Shown: piece by piece, positions 32,870 through 41,907 of the stretch
Layout: the number at the start of each line of letters is the position of its first letter
Numbering within the stretch: the stretch's first letter is position 1
Source of the DNA: Alphaproteobacteria bacterium
Lineage (GTDB): Bacteria; Pseudomonadota; Alphaproteobacteria; Caulobacterales; Parvularculaceae
DNA: 64,000 nt
Reading direction: 5' to 3'
Assembly (NCBI GenBank): GCA_016125425.1
Contig: WGLT01000002.1
Coordinates: 186,001 to 250,000, forward strand
Made by a program: the position numbers and the translations under genes
The notes under the pieces: generated by a model
Seen by the model: only the letters and a program-made list of their open reading frames with translations
Told to the model about the DNA's origin: nothing
The model's database searches: none

Positions 32870-34327
32870 ATGCGCCCTGATTTTCCCGCCGATCCGCGCT
32901 ATCGCCCCGCCCCCGTCATCCGCGAACTTGCCGGGGGCGACGGCGCGCCCTTCTTCGACCCGGTCGAGCCCGCCCGGTTTCCGAAACATGTTCTGCGCTA
33001 CCGCAATCAGCGTTGGGCCGAAGAAATCGGTCTCGGCGGATTGTCGGATGCGGCCTGGATCGAACATATGGGGCGGTTCCGCCCCTTGCCCGACAATCTC
33101 GCGCGCCCTCTCGCCCTGCGTTATCACGGTCATCAGTTTCGCACCTATAATCCGGAGATCGGCGACGGGCGCGGCTTCCTGTACGCACAGCTGCGCGATA
33201 GCAGGGGGCGCCTTCTCGATCTTGCGACGAAAGGGTCAGGACAGACGCCCTATTCGCGTTTCGGCGACGGGCGACTGACGCTCAAGGGCGGCGTGCGCGA
33301 GGTGCTCGCGACTGAAATGCTCGAGGCGCTCGGCGTCTATACGTCGAAAAGCTTCAGCCTGATCGAGACGGGCGAACAGCTGAGCCGCAACGACGAGCCG
33401 TCGCCGACGCGCTCGGCGGTGCTGGTGCGGCTCGGCCATTCCCACATTCGCTTCGGGACGTTTCAGCGTCTCGCCTATGAAAAGGACGCGGATGCGATCG
33501 CGGCGCTTGTCGATTACTGCGTGCGCGAGTTCGATCCTGATCTCGCCGGACTTCCGGCCGCGCAAAAGGCGGCGCGATTTTTCGGCCGGGTGACGCGGAG
33601 AACCGCGCGCCTTGTCGCGCAGTGGATGGCCGCGGGCTTCGTCCACGGCGTATTGAACTCGGACAATATGAACGTCACCGGCGAAAGCTTCGACTACGGA
33701 CCATGGCGTTTTGCCCCCGTGGCGGATCCCGCCTTCACGGCGGCTTATTTCGATACGACCGGGCTTTACGCTTACGGACGCCAATCCGAGGCCGGCGCAT
33801 GGAATCTGTCGCGCCTCGGAGGCGCGCTCGCTCTCGTCGCCGAAGAGGGCGCCCTGAACGAAGAATTCGCCGCCTATCCGGACGCATTTGAGCAGAGCAT
33901 GGCGGACGCGTTTTTTCTCCGGCTCGGCATAAAACGTCAGGGTCAGGATGATTTCGCGCTCGTTCTGTCGCTTCTGCGCTGGATGGAGGCGACGCGCGCC
34001 CCCTTCGAACGGGTCTTCTTCGACTGGTTCGCCGGCGCGGCGTCGCAGGCGCGGCGAAATGCGAGCCCGCTCGCGCCCCTTTACCTCAAAGAGGATTTCG
34101 CCGCGACGCGCGCGCGCCTTTTGGCGGCTGAGCCGGATCGGCCGGCCCGCCTGTCGCATCGCTATTTCAGCCGGCCGGAGCCGGCGACGATGCTGATCGA
34201 CGAGGTCGAGGCGATCTGGGCGCCGATCGCCGAGGCCGACGACTGGTCGCGTTTTCGGGCCAAGCTTGAAGAGATCGCCGAAATGCGCGCCGCTTTCGGA
34301 TTTGACGCGTCTGCCTATCGGCCTTGA
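32870..34327 (+). CDS. selO: Protein adenylyltransferase SelO (YdiU family)
   Basis: The 485-residue protein matches SelO in length and motifs. These include the glycine-rich lysine region YHGHQFRTYNPEIGDGRGFL, DLATKGSGQTPYSRFGDGRLTLKGGVREVLATEML, and HGVLNSDNMNVTGESFDYGP with metal-binding asparagine and aspartate. SelO is a kinase-fold enzyme with a flipped ATP that transfers AMP to protein Ser/Thr/Tyr during redox stress. The ending ...FDASAYRP contains no cysteine or selenocysteine, unlike eukaryotic forms. The ribosome site is weak. Confidence 0.93.
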   Translation: MRPDFPADPRYRPAPVIRELAGGDGAPFFDPVEPARFPKHVLRYRNQRWAEEIGLGGLSDAAWIEHMGRFRPLPDNLARPLALRYHGHQFRTYNPEIGDGRGFLYAQLRDSRGRLLDLATKGSGQTPYSRFGDGRLTLKGGVREVLATEMLEALGVYTSKSFSLIETGEQLSRNDEPSPTRSAVLVRLGHSHIRFGTFQRLAYEKDADAIAALVDYCVREFDPDLAGLPAAQKAARFFGRVTRRTARLVAQWMAAGFVHGVLNSDNMNVTGESFDYGPWRFAPVADPAFTAAYFDTTGLYAYGRQSEAGAWNLSRLGGALALVAEEGALNEEFAAYPDAFEQSMADAFFLRLGIKRQGQDDFALVLSLLRWMEATRAPFERVFFDWFAGAASQARRNASPLAPLYLKEDFAATRARLLAAEPDRPARLSHRYFSRPEPATMLIDEVEAIWAPIAEADDWSRFRAKLEEIAEMRAAFGFDASAYRP

Positions 34328-34331
34328 GCGG

Positions 34332-34448
34332 CTATTCCGGACGGCGCGCGATCTTGGCGACGCCGCGCTGCAGGGCGTAACCGCCGGCCAGGAGCGTGAG
34401 CGCGGCGACAAAGACGATGATGACAAAAGCGACAGGCGTGAAGATCAT
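34332..34448 (-). CDS. Small single-span membrane protein (38 aa)
   Basis: A 38-residue frame reads MIFTPVAFVIIVFVAALTLL, then AGGYALQRGV and a basic tail. It has one membrane helix (residues 4-23). GGGAG stands seven bases before the ATG, good support for so short a gene. It ends five bases from the selO stop (convergent) and is divergent from the proteasome-like gene. I do not recognise the family. Confidence 0.6.
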   Translation of the reverse strand: MIFTPVAFVIIVFVAALTLLAGGYALQRGVAKIARRPE

Positions 34449-34849
34449 GACGCAACTCCCGCGGATAATTTCACATTCCGCCGAAATTTCTGAAAAAAAC
34501 CTTTAAAGTTTAGGGGCTTACGGTTAACGCCGACGCGGGCGGACGCGGGTTGGGCTGTGACCGTTGCTTCTCTTCGTTTCCAGCCGCGCGGACCGGATTG
34601 CGGCGAGATGTAGGCGCTCTTGCGGCGGTTTAAAGGCGCCGGGCCGCCCTGCGCCGATCACGCCCGCGCGATTGCGCGCGCCGCCGCGGGCCGCGGCCGC
34701 CCCGTCGCCCGCGCCGTTCCCAAGCCCCGGCTTTGTCGTTAACATCCCGTCCGGTCCGCCCGCCCGGGGTTCGAGAGGGCGGCGGTCCGGAAGCGGGTTC
34801 GCCTTGGCCGCAAGGCGCGGCGCCCGGGGGTGTCGGCAAGAGGGGCGAA
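34449..34849. other. Intergenic region upstream of the proteasome-like gene
   Basis: This 401-base gap has no convincing gene. The first 80 bases are AT-rich (CTTTAAAGTTTAGG, and GTTAACG near 34523) and could hold divergent promoters. The remainder is very GC-rich, with a second GTTAAC near 34738. A frame continuing upstream from the hydrolase start is read through here but lacks a ribosome site and has low-complexity composition. Confidence 0.4.
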
Positions 34850-36133
34850 ATGACTTCCGAAGTGGTGTTGATGAATCGTCAGGCGGTGGCGATGGCCGCG
34901 GACAGCGCCGTCACCATCACCGGCCCCCAATATCTCAAGACCTATCAGTCGGTGGACAAGCTGTTCCCGCTGGTCGACGGCCAGCCCGTCGCGGTGATGA
35001 TTTATAACAACGCCGAAATCATGTCGACGCCGTGGGAGACGGTGATCTCGCTCTATCGCGAGGCGTCGCGGGGGCGCTCCCTCGACACGCTCGAGGCCTA
35101 CGCCGAAGACTTCATGACGTTCATTTCCGGGAATCCCGATCTGTTCCCGCCCGATCATCAGGACACAGAATTTTTCAAGCATGTGGCGGTTGTGTTCACG
35201 GTGATCGCCGAGGATTTCGATTATCAGATCGAACATTTCAAACAGACCAATCAGGGCCGGCTTCGCGATCACGTGTCGGCGATTTTCGAATTTGTCGTCG
35301 GCGAGCTATACGGCGATTATCAGCGCTATCCGGACGACAATCCGCGCGCCGATCTCGCCTGTTTTCCGAAGGGCATGGGCGAGCAGGTGCGAAGGCGTTA
35401 CCGGGCCGAGATCGACCAGCTCATCGAAAGCCTCATCGCATCGCTCAGGGGCGACTATCCCTCGCTCTCGGTCTCCGACGCGACGCGCGAGCGTTTGCGG
35501 GAAATCGCGGTGCTCGCCGTCACCAGGGACGCCTTTTTCGAACATTACACCGGCGTCGTTTTTTGCGGCTTTGGCGCGCGCGACAAGTTTCCGGCGATGC
35601 GCTCCTATCTGACGTCAAGCGTTATTCTCGGCATTTTGAAACGCAAGCAGGATCGCGCGGCCGACATGACTTCGGACGGCGGTCCCGTCGTGCAGCCATT
35701 CGCCCAGGACCGGATGATCAAGACCTTTCTGACCGGCATGGACGAGTATTTGCGCCGGTTCATGTACGGCGAAAGCCTCAAGCTTACGATGAACCTCGTC
35801 ACGGACCTGATCGGGCGCGCGCCGGGCCTTTCCGACCAGCAGCGCCAGCAGCTCTTCCGCGACTACAGCGAAAACAATATGGGTTTCGCCCTGAGAGAGT
35901 TTTTCAAGGCGATCGATTCTTATCAGTATGCGGTGCATACGCGCCCTATCTACCGGGCGATCGCCTCCTTGCCCAAGCGCGAGCTCGGCGAAACCGCCGC
36001 GTCGCTGATCAAGCTCAACTCCTTCCAGCAAAAAGTGATGCACTCGATCGAAACCGTGGGCGGGCCGATCGATGTCGCCGTGATCACGCGCAATGGCGGG
36101 CTGGAGCTCAAGCGCGACAAGCCGGACTTTTGA
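34850..36133 (+). CDS. Proteasome/HslV-like N-terminal-threonine hydrolase family protein (uncharacterised)
   Basis: The 427-residue protein begins M-T-S-E-V-V-L-M. With Met removed, Thr1 is followed by AMAADSAVT, placing aspartate exactly at position 17 as in HslV and proteasome beta subunits. A lysine at 36 (VDKLF) stands where they have Lys33. VAVMIYNNAEIMSTPWETVI then matches the strand and helix that follow in that fold. I recall similar unnamed bacterial proteins with AADSAVT...NKLF but no assigned function. About 220 further residues are helical with no known domain. AAGAGGGG five bases before the ATG fixes the start. It is followed at 26 bases by a small basic protein gene. Confidence 0.6.
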   Translation: MTSEVVLMNRQAVAMAADSAVTITGPQYLKTYQSVDKLFPLVDGQPVAVMIYNNAEIMSTPWETVISLYREASRGRSLDTLEAYAEDFMTFISGNPDLFPPDHQDTEFFKHVAVVFTVIAEDFDYQIEHFKQTNQGRLRDHVSAIFEFVVGELYGDYQRYPDDNPRADLACFPKGMGEQVRRRYRAEIDQLIESLIASLRGDYPSLSVSDATRERLREIAVLAVTRDAFFEHYTGVVFCGFGARDKFPAMRSYLTSSVILGILKRKQDRAADMTSDGGPVVQPFAQDRMIKTFLTGMDEYLRRFMYGESLKLTMNLVTDLIGRAPGLSDQQRQQLFRDYSENNMGFALREFFKAIDSYQYAVHTRPIYRAIASLPKRELGETAASLIKLNSFQQKVMHSIETVGGPIDVAVITRNGGLELKRDKPDF

Positions 36134-36159
36134 GGACGGAATGCGAAGGAAGAATTTCG

Positions 36160-36561
36160 ATGACCGATAGGAGGCTCAGTCAGATCTGGTCCGGATTCGA
36201 ACGTGAGACGAGCCGTCATCTCACCGGGCGCGGCGTCGACAATATCCAGACGCCGGAGCGGCGCGCGGGACGCGCGGACTTCGCCGTTCCCGAGGGAATC
36301 GCCGACCCCGCGGCGGCGGCTTTCGAAGCGCTGAAGGTTCGTCTCGCCGCCGCGTCCCGGGCGGGCGGGCGCCGCGATCGCGAATCCTTCGCCCAAGAGA
36401 GCCCGGAAGAAGCGGCGGAGCTCTCGGCCGGGGCGGCGCGGGATCTGGTGCGCGGCCTCAGATCGACCGAGGCGCGCACCCGGCGCAGCGACCGCCTCTA
36501 CGGCGCGGCGGGCGACGGGGCAAAACGCCGACGGCGGAAAAAATTGTTCTGGATTTTCTAG
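36160..36561 (+). CDS. Small basic protein downstream of the proteasome-like gene (133 aa)
   Basis: I do not recognise this 133-residue protein. The amino half begins MTDRRLSQIWSGFERETSRHL, a helix, and then EALKVRLAAASRAGGRRDRE. A charged, glutamate- and alanine-rich middle leads to an arginine-rich segment and an unusual end, KRRRRKKLFWIF, very basic and then aromatic. The ribosome site GAAGGAAG precedes the ATG. Its closeness to the hydrolase gene (26 bases) indicates one operon. The tail could contact nucleic acid, a membrane or the hydrolase. Confidence 0.7.
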   Translation: MTDRRLSQIWSGFERETSRHLTGRGVDNIQTPERRAGRADFAVPEGIADPAAAAFEALKVRLAAASRAGGRRDRESFAQESPEEAAELSAGAARDLVRGLRSTEARTRRSDRLYGAAGDGAKRRRRKKLFWIF

Positions 36562-36708
36562 CGCCTAGGTCGGCGCCCGCCGGCCGGATGACTCCGCCGA
36601 CGAGCGCCTCTCCCCCAGAATAGCGACTTCTCTCCCGGAGCCGCATTCTGATTATGCGCCCTTATGCGTGATCGTTATTGGATAAATTGGCCATCCGACC
36701 GTCGCCTG

Positions 36709-37539
36709 TCACAGCGCCGCCGAATGCTGTCCGAGGGTCAGACGCCGCCGCTCCGTTTGCGCGGTTTTCGCCAGGGTCGCGCGGGCGTTGGCGAATTCCA
36801 GCGGCGTCGCGCCGACAAAAGTGCGGAACTCCTTGATGAAGTGCGACTGGTCGTAAAAGCGGTCGCCGGCCGCCTCCATCCAGTTTTTGGCGCCGCCGAA
36901 CAATATGCGGTCCGCGGCCCGCAGGGCCCGATATTTCCGTTGCAGAAGCTTTGGAGACGCGCCGAAATATCGCTTCGCGAGGCGGTCGACCTGCCGGCGC
37001 GAGCAATCCATCATTTTCATAAGCGTGTCGAGATCGTCGGGCCTGGCGAGCCACTCTTCCAGGGCGGTGGGATAACGCCCCGCGGCGGCTTGCCGGCGCT
37101 CAAGCATTTCCGCGAAAAACCGGTCCGCCGCCTGCGCCATTTCAGCGAGGCTGCCCGCATTGCGCACTTCTTCGCTCGCCTGGCGCGCGCAGGATCCGGC
37201 GAGGCCGGTGAGATCCACGATGCGGTCGGCGAGTTCGGAGGCGTCGACGCCGAAAAAAACGCGCCAGCCGCGCGGCAAAATGCCGACGCCGAAGGCGCGC
37301 ATGCCAGCCTCGGCTTCGAGAGCGTAAGCGCTCATGGTGGGCCCGATCAGCGTCGTTTGTGCGACCGGCATTTCACCGCCGCCCGGCGGTATCAGCCGCC
37401 CCTCGCCCCGGATAATGCAGCGGATATTGCCGAGCTCGGCGGCGAGAGGCTGCACGGTTCGGCTTGAGGCCTCAAAAAGATAATAGGCCCGCACATACTC
37501 GCGAAGGTCGGGCCTCGGCAGATGATACTGCAATTTCAT
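36709..37539 (-). CDS. AraC-family transcriptional regulator
   Basis: The 276-residue protein has an AraC-type helix-turn-helix region at the carboxy end: MKMMDCSRRQVDRLAKRYFGASPKLLQRKYRALRAA, then FYDQSHFIKEFRTFVGATPLEF, a classic second helix pair. The amino part (LREYVRAYYLFEASSRTVQPLAAELGNIRCIIRGEG) resembles DUF6597-type sensor domains. The start at 37539 (MKLQYHL) fits that domain better than one 18 codons upstream. The target is unknown; nearest neighbours are the hydrolase unit (convergent) and a patatin-like gene. Confidence 0.88.
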   Translation of the reverse strand: MKLQYHLPRPDLREYVRAYYLFEASSRTVQPLAAELGNIRCIIRGEGRLIPPGGGEMPVAQTTLIGPTMSAYALEAEAGMRAFGVGILPRGWRVFFGVDASELADRIVDLTGLAGSCARQASEEVRNAGSLAEMAQAADRFFAEMLERRQAAAGRYPTALEEWLARPDDLDTLMKMMDCSRRQVDRLAKRYFGASPKLLQRKYRALRAADRILFGGAKNWMEAAGDRFYDQSHFIKEFRTFVGATPLEFANARATLAKTAQTERRRLTLGQHSAAL

Positions 37540-37647
37540 AACGCACGCCCGGCGCAGCGCGCCGCCTCCCATACGACCCGAGTATAAAGTCATTCTCGAA
37601 CAAAGCCATGCCCCGCCTCAGGGCGGAAGCCGGCGCGCGCAAGAAAT

Positions 37648-38583
37648 TTACGCCAGAAGGGCGAAAAGATCGTCCGCCCGCTCCAACAGCGCCGCTCGTC
37701 CCTTGGCGATGAATTCGTCGGCGCGGTCAAAGGCCGTCGGCAGCGCGTCGCGCATGTCGGGTTCGAGACTGATGTCGGGCGGGGTCACGCGCGAATGGGC
37801 GCGGGCGAGGTGCATCTGGAAAATGTCCGCCGCCGCATAAGCCGTTTCGAAGAGCTGCGGGCGCGACCGGGCGCGCGCCTTGGCCGTCTCGACCTGTTGA
37901 TCAATGAGGCGGCGGGTGTCGTCGATCAGCTTCGACACGGCCCTGGCGAGGGTCGACGCGCCGGCCGCGGTTGTTTCCGGAGGCTGCGCCGGCGCCTCGC
38001 TTGCGACAGGCGCGCGCGGTTTGAAGCGGTCGAGCACGCGCGGCACCGCATTGAGATCGACGGAGATGACGACATCGGCGCCGAGCGCGCGCGCGAGACT
38101 GACGGGCGCCGGATTGGCGAGCGCGCCGTCAATCAGCCAGCGTCCTTCGCGGCGCACGGCGTGAAAGATAACCGGGATCGCACAGGACGCGCGCGCGGCT
38201 TCGATCACCGAACCTTGCGTGATCCAGATCTCTTCGCCGGTGCCGAGATCGGCGGCGACCGCGCCGAAGCGGGTCGGGAGGTCTTCGATGTTTTTGTCGA
38301 ATTCGGCGAACGCCTTGAACGCCGGACCCGCATTGACGACGCCGCCGCTCGAAACCGAAAGCGAAAAACTCTGCAGCGCCGACAGAGGCTGCAATTCGCG
38401 CGCCCAGGCTTCAAAATCCTCGAGCGCCCCGAGCAGGTAAGCGCCGCCGACAAGCGCGCCCACGGAGCAGCCGGCGATAATGTCGGGCTTTACGCCGATC
38501 TCCTCCAGGCCCCGAAGAACGCCGACATGCGCCCAACCGCGCGCCGCGCCCGATCCCAGCACAAGACCCAGCTTCTTCCCCAA
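37648..38583 (-). CDS. Patatin-like phospholipase, RssA type
   Basis: The patatin domain starts GKKLGLVLGSGAARGWAHVGVLRGLEE, with the oxyanion GSGAARG and the nucleophile elbow GCSVGALVGGAY. The catalytic aspartate is in LIDGALANP. These are serine-aspartate acyl hydrolases, like RssA/YchK. The proposed TTG start at 38583 has GGAG six bases upstream and begins directly at the domain; an open frame continues 55 codons further up, but that segment looks noncoding. Length is 311 residues. The carboxy third is a helical extension of unknown role. Confidence 0.85.
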   Translation of the reverse strand: MGKKLGLVLGSGAARGWAHVGVLRGLEEIGVKPDIIAGCSVGALVGGAYLLGALEDFEAWARELQPLSALQSFSLSVSSGGVVNAGPAFKAFAEFDKNIEDLPTRFGAVAADLGTGEEIWITQGSVIEAARASCAIPVIFHAVRREGRWLIDGALANPAPVSLARALGADVVISVDLNAVPRVLDRFKPRAPVASEAPAQPPETTAAGASTLARAVSKLIDDTRRLIDQQVETAKARARSRPQLFETAYAAADIFQMHLARAHSRVTPPDISLEPDMRDALPTAFDRADEFIAKGRAALLERADDLFALLA

Positions 38584-38842
38584 CGGCTTCTCCGTATAAG
38601 GAGTTGTTTGTGGCGATCGAGAGTGAACCTTCGCCGCGGCGCAGTCAACGCGGGTCCGGAAGGGCTTGATGACGCAAGGGGGAGAGCGCGCATCATGCGC
38701 GTCCAGCGCGTGCCAGACCATTCGCGCCGACGGAAACACGCCGCGCAAGACTGCGCAGACAATTCCGGCCGCGCCGGCGGCCCGGCCAAAGACGCCCGAG
38801 GGCCCCTCTCCGCGCGATACGTCCTCTTAACGGAACGGGCGC

Positions 38843-39112
38843 ATGATGACAGGCGGGCGCAACCAACCGGGGGCGGATGTGACCGGCCGCGCTGACATCG
38901 GCGACAAGGCGTTCGGCGCTCTCGCGCAGCGCTTGCGGCCGGCTGCCTCTGCGTCTTCCGATCCGGCCTCGCCGCTATTCAACTTGACGAAGTCGGTTGC
39001 GAAATTCGTCATTGTCGGCGCGATCCTCGTCTATGCGCTGTGGCCCGAGCGCGCCTTGCTCTTTCACATGCTGAGCCCGCCCGCCGCGCCCGCCGCGTTA
39101 ACCGATAATTAG
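38843..39112 (+). CDS. Small single-span membrane protein upstream of cckA (89 aa)
   Basis: The 89-residue frame has a polar amino half and one hydrophobic span (SVAKFVIVGAILVYALW, about residues 50-66), ending in a proline/alanine tail. I do not recognise it. No strong ribosome site is seen, and two ATG codons stand in tandem. It fills the gap between the divergent patatin gene and cckA and runs in the same direction as cckA, 116 bases upstream. Confidence 0.5.
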   Translation: MMTGGRNQPGADVTGRADIGDKAFGALAQRLRPAASASSDPASPLFNLTKSVAKFVIVGAILVYALWPERALLFHMLSPPAAPAALTDN

Positions 39113-39228
39113 GAATTCGCCGCGCGGGGTTCGCCTGACGGGCGCTTGCGCTTGGGCGCGCCGCATGAGTGGCGGGCCGCAGCGAAGCACCCCATAGTCG
39201 ACGATCCGCTTGAAGGAGGCGCGCCGGC

Positions 39229-41907
39229 GTGGCGAAGTTCACCGCATTGAGGAAAGATACGGCGGAGCCCGCCGCAGCCTTCGCCGAGGCCCCGAACGGG
39301 CGCGCCAAAGCGCCGCGCCCGCCGCGTTCGGAAGAGGTGGCGCGTCTGTTCGAAGAGGCCCGGCGGCGCAAAAGCGAACTCGACGCGCAGAAACTGGAGC
39401 GCCGCAAGAATCCCAGCGCCTGGCAGATCGCGACCTTCGCCATATTGTGGGGCGGCGTCGCCGCCGCGCTGGCCGCGGGGCTCCTCATCGCCATGTCTTC
39501 GGACGCATTGAAAGGCGCCGGTCTCGTTTTCGCCGTCGGTCTGATCGTCGTCGCCGCCGTGCTCGTCGCGGGCGCCGCGCTCCGTCTGTTCTCGCCAGTC
39601 CTGCTGACGGGCGTCATGCTGCGCCGCGCTTCCGGAAAGAGCCGCGCCCAGGCCGTGCAACTCGCCGGCGCCGACATGCTGACAGCGCTCGGCGTCGCCG
39701 AACAGGTGCTCGAGGCCGATGAAGATGCGCGCCTGCTCACAAGGCGCGACGGCGTGGTCGCTTACGGCAACCGCGCCTATCTCGCCCTCGCCCGCGATCT
39801 CAGCGCGATCGGCCCGGCGGGCCTGCCGCCGCGCATCGACCGTCTGTTCGCGCAACAAGGCGGGGAAGCCACGAAGCTGTTCAGACTCTGCCGCGCCGCG
39901 AAAAGCGCCGCCCCCGCCACGGAGATCCTCCGTCAGCGCGTCATCGACGGATGGCGCCGATTTGAAGTCTCCGTTCGTCCGATCGAAGGCGCGGACGATC
40001 ACGTCGCGTGGCGGTTGCGCGAACTTCCTGTCGAGGAGGAGCAGAACGACGTCCTCGCCGCTTCGTATGCGGACTATCTTCGGCCGGTGTTCGCGCTTGA
40101 GCGCTCCGGACAGATCGCCTGGGCGAACGCCGTCATGCGGTCGAAACTCGGCGTCGACCGGGCGGCGCTCGCCCATATCGACGATGTCGTTCTCGGCGAA
40201 ACCGCCGATCTCGTGCGCGAACTCTGGCGCATCGACCAGTCGCCGCATCGCGCCGTGATCCGTCTCGCGGGCGCCGAGCCGGCGGAAGCCGTATTCACCG
40301 CCTTCCGCCGGGGCGGCGTCGGCGAAGGCTTTGTGTGCGTCGAGCTGGAGATCGAAGACGACGCCGTGGAGGAAGAACCTGTCGCGGTTTCCGGCGATAT
40401 GACGGAAGCGCCGTTCGGCGTCGCCGTCGTCGAAGGCGAAATCGGCCGCGACGCGCGCATTGTCGAGGCCAACAAAGCCTTCGCCGATGTGTTTGGCGGC
40501 GCGAAGAAAAATGCGCCGCTCGCGCGCGCGGTGTCGCCGGAGGCGCTTTCAGAGCTGGCCGCGGAAATCCGGCGCAAGCAATCTTCAGGCGGCGCGCCCC
40601 GTCCGGTCGAGGCGCGGGTCGGCCAAGGCGCCGCCGCGCGCTCCTTCGCGCTTTACGCGCGTCCCGTTCGCCGCCGTCGCGGCGGTTATGGCGTGCGCCG
40701 CACCCTGCTCTATTCAGTCGACGTCACCGATCGCGCGCGCATGCAGGAAGAGCACGCGCAAGACCAGAAGCTGAAGGCGATCGGCCGGCTCGCCGGCGAA
40801 GTCGCGCACGATTTCAACAACCTTCTCCAGGTCGTCCTCGGCAATTGCGAGCGCTTGATGTTGAAACATCCGGCGGGCGATCCGGCCTATAAGGACCTCG
40901 TTCTCATCCGCGAGAACGCTCAGCGCGCCGCGAATATGACGAAGCAGCTTCTCGCCTTCTCGCGCAAGCAGACGCTGAAGCGCGAAGTCATCTCGATCAC
41001 CGAGTTGCTGCGCGATTTCGCGCGCTTCCTCAATCGCGCCGTCGGCGAGAAGGTCCAGCTCGATCTGGTCAACGGTCGGGGCCTGCCTGCTGTGCGCGTC
41101 GACAAGAACCAGCTCGAAACGGCCATCATGAATCTCGCCGTCAACGCCCGCGACGCGATGGGGCCGGCGGGCGGCAAGCTCACCATCCGAACGAGCCTTG
41201 TCCCGGCGCAGGAGATTTCGGCGGCGAATATTCCCAATCTCGGCGCCGGCGATCACCTGCTGATCGAGGTGCTCGACACGGGTCCGGGCGTGCCCAAAGA
41301 GATCGCCGACAAGATTTTCGACCCCTTCTTCACGACGAAGGAGGAGGGCAAGGGAACGGGGCTCGGTCTTTCGACCGTATACGGAATAATAGGCCAGATG
41401 GAGGGCGCGATCGCCGTCGGCGATGCGCCGGGCGGCGGAGCCGCGTTCCGGATTTATCTTCCCGCCTACCAGGGCGAGCCCGTCGAGGAGGAGGCGACGC
41501 TTCCGGCAAGCCCGGCCGATCTCACCGGCGCAGGGCGCATCCTTGTCGTGGAGGACGAGGACGCCGTGCGCGGATTTGTCGTCGCCGCGCTCGAAGATTG
41601 CGGGTACGAGGTGACGGCCGTCGGCGACGGCGAAGAGGCGCTCGAGGCGCTCGCCGAAGACGAGGAGGGATTCGACCTCGTGATCTCCGATGTGATGATG
41701 CCGGAAATGGACGGGCCGACTCTCATCTCGCGCGCGCGCGTCGAATACGGGCTCAAGTCGAAAGTGATATTTATGTCGGCTTATGCGGAGACGGCCGTGC
41801 GCGAACAGCTCGATCGCGTCGACGAGGCGCAATACATCCAGAAGCCGTTTTCGCTCAAAGGCCTTGCGGCGAAAGTCAAGACGACGCTTGCCGGCGAGGC
41901 GGTCTAG
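39229..41907 (+). CDS. cckA: Cell-cycle hybrid histidine kinase CckA
   Basis: The 892-residue protein has two membrane segments (about residues 64-85 and 97-122), PAS-like regions, then HisKA with phosphohistidine H527 in EVAHDFNNLLQVV. The HATPase domain contains NLAVNARDAM and GKGTGLGLSTVYGI. A carboxy-terminal receiver has D821 in LVISDVMMPEMDG and ends KPFSLKGLA. HDFNNLL plus an attached receiver is diagnostic of CckA, which phosphorylates CtrA and CpdR through ChpT to control replication and division. A GTG start is likely, with AAGGAGG upstream. Its stop shares CTAG with the convergent ParA-like gene. Confidence 0.93.
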   Translation: MAKFTALRKDTAEPAAAFAEAPNGRAKAPRPPRSEEVARLFEEARRRKSELDAQKLERRKNPSAWQIATFAILWGGVAAALAAGLLIAMSSDALKGAGLVFAVGLIVVAAVLVAGAALRLFSPVLLTGVMLRRASGKSRAQAVQLAGADMLTALGVAEQVLEADEDARLLTRRDGVVAYGNRAYLALARDLSAIGPAGLPPRIDRLFAQQGGEATKLFRLCRAAKSAAPATEILRQRVIDGWRRFEVSVRPIEGADDHVAWRLRELPVEEEQNDVLAASYADYLRPVFALERSGQIAWANAVMRSKLGVDRAALAHIDDVVLGETADLVRELWRIDQSPHRAVIRLAGAEPAEAVFTAFRRGGVGEGFVCVELEIEDDAVEEEPVAVSGDMTEAPFGVAVVEGEIGRDARIVEANKAFADVFGGAKKNAPLARAVSPEALSELAAEIRRKQSSGGAPRPVEARVGQGAAARSFALYARPVRRRRGGYGVRRTLLYSVDVTDRARMQEEHAQDQKLKAIGRLAGEVAHDFNNLLQVVLGNCERLMLKHPAGDPAYKDLVLIRENAQRAANMTKQLLAFSRKQTLKREVISITELLRDFARFLNRAVGEKVQLDLVNGRGLPAVRVDKNQLETAIMNLAVNARDAMGPAGGKLTIRTSLVPAQEISAANIPNLGAGDHLLIEVLDTGPGVPKEIADKIFDPFFTTKEEGKGTGLGLSTVYGIIGQMEGAIAVGDAPGGGAAFRIYLPAYQGEPVEEEATLPASPADLTGAGRILVVEDEDAVRGFVVAALEDCGYEVTAVGDGEEALEALAEDEEGFDLVISDVMMPEMDGPTLISRARVEYGLKSKVIFMSAYAETAVREQLDRVDEAQYIQKPFSLKGLAAKVKTTLAGEAV

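Noticed and set aside
34733-34849. Amino-terminal extension of the proteasome-like protein by 39 codons
   Set aside because: The extension is glycine/proline-rich with no ribosome site, whereas AAGAGGGG precedes the ATG at 34850, which also yields the expected Thr1.
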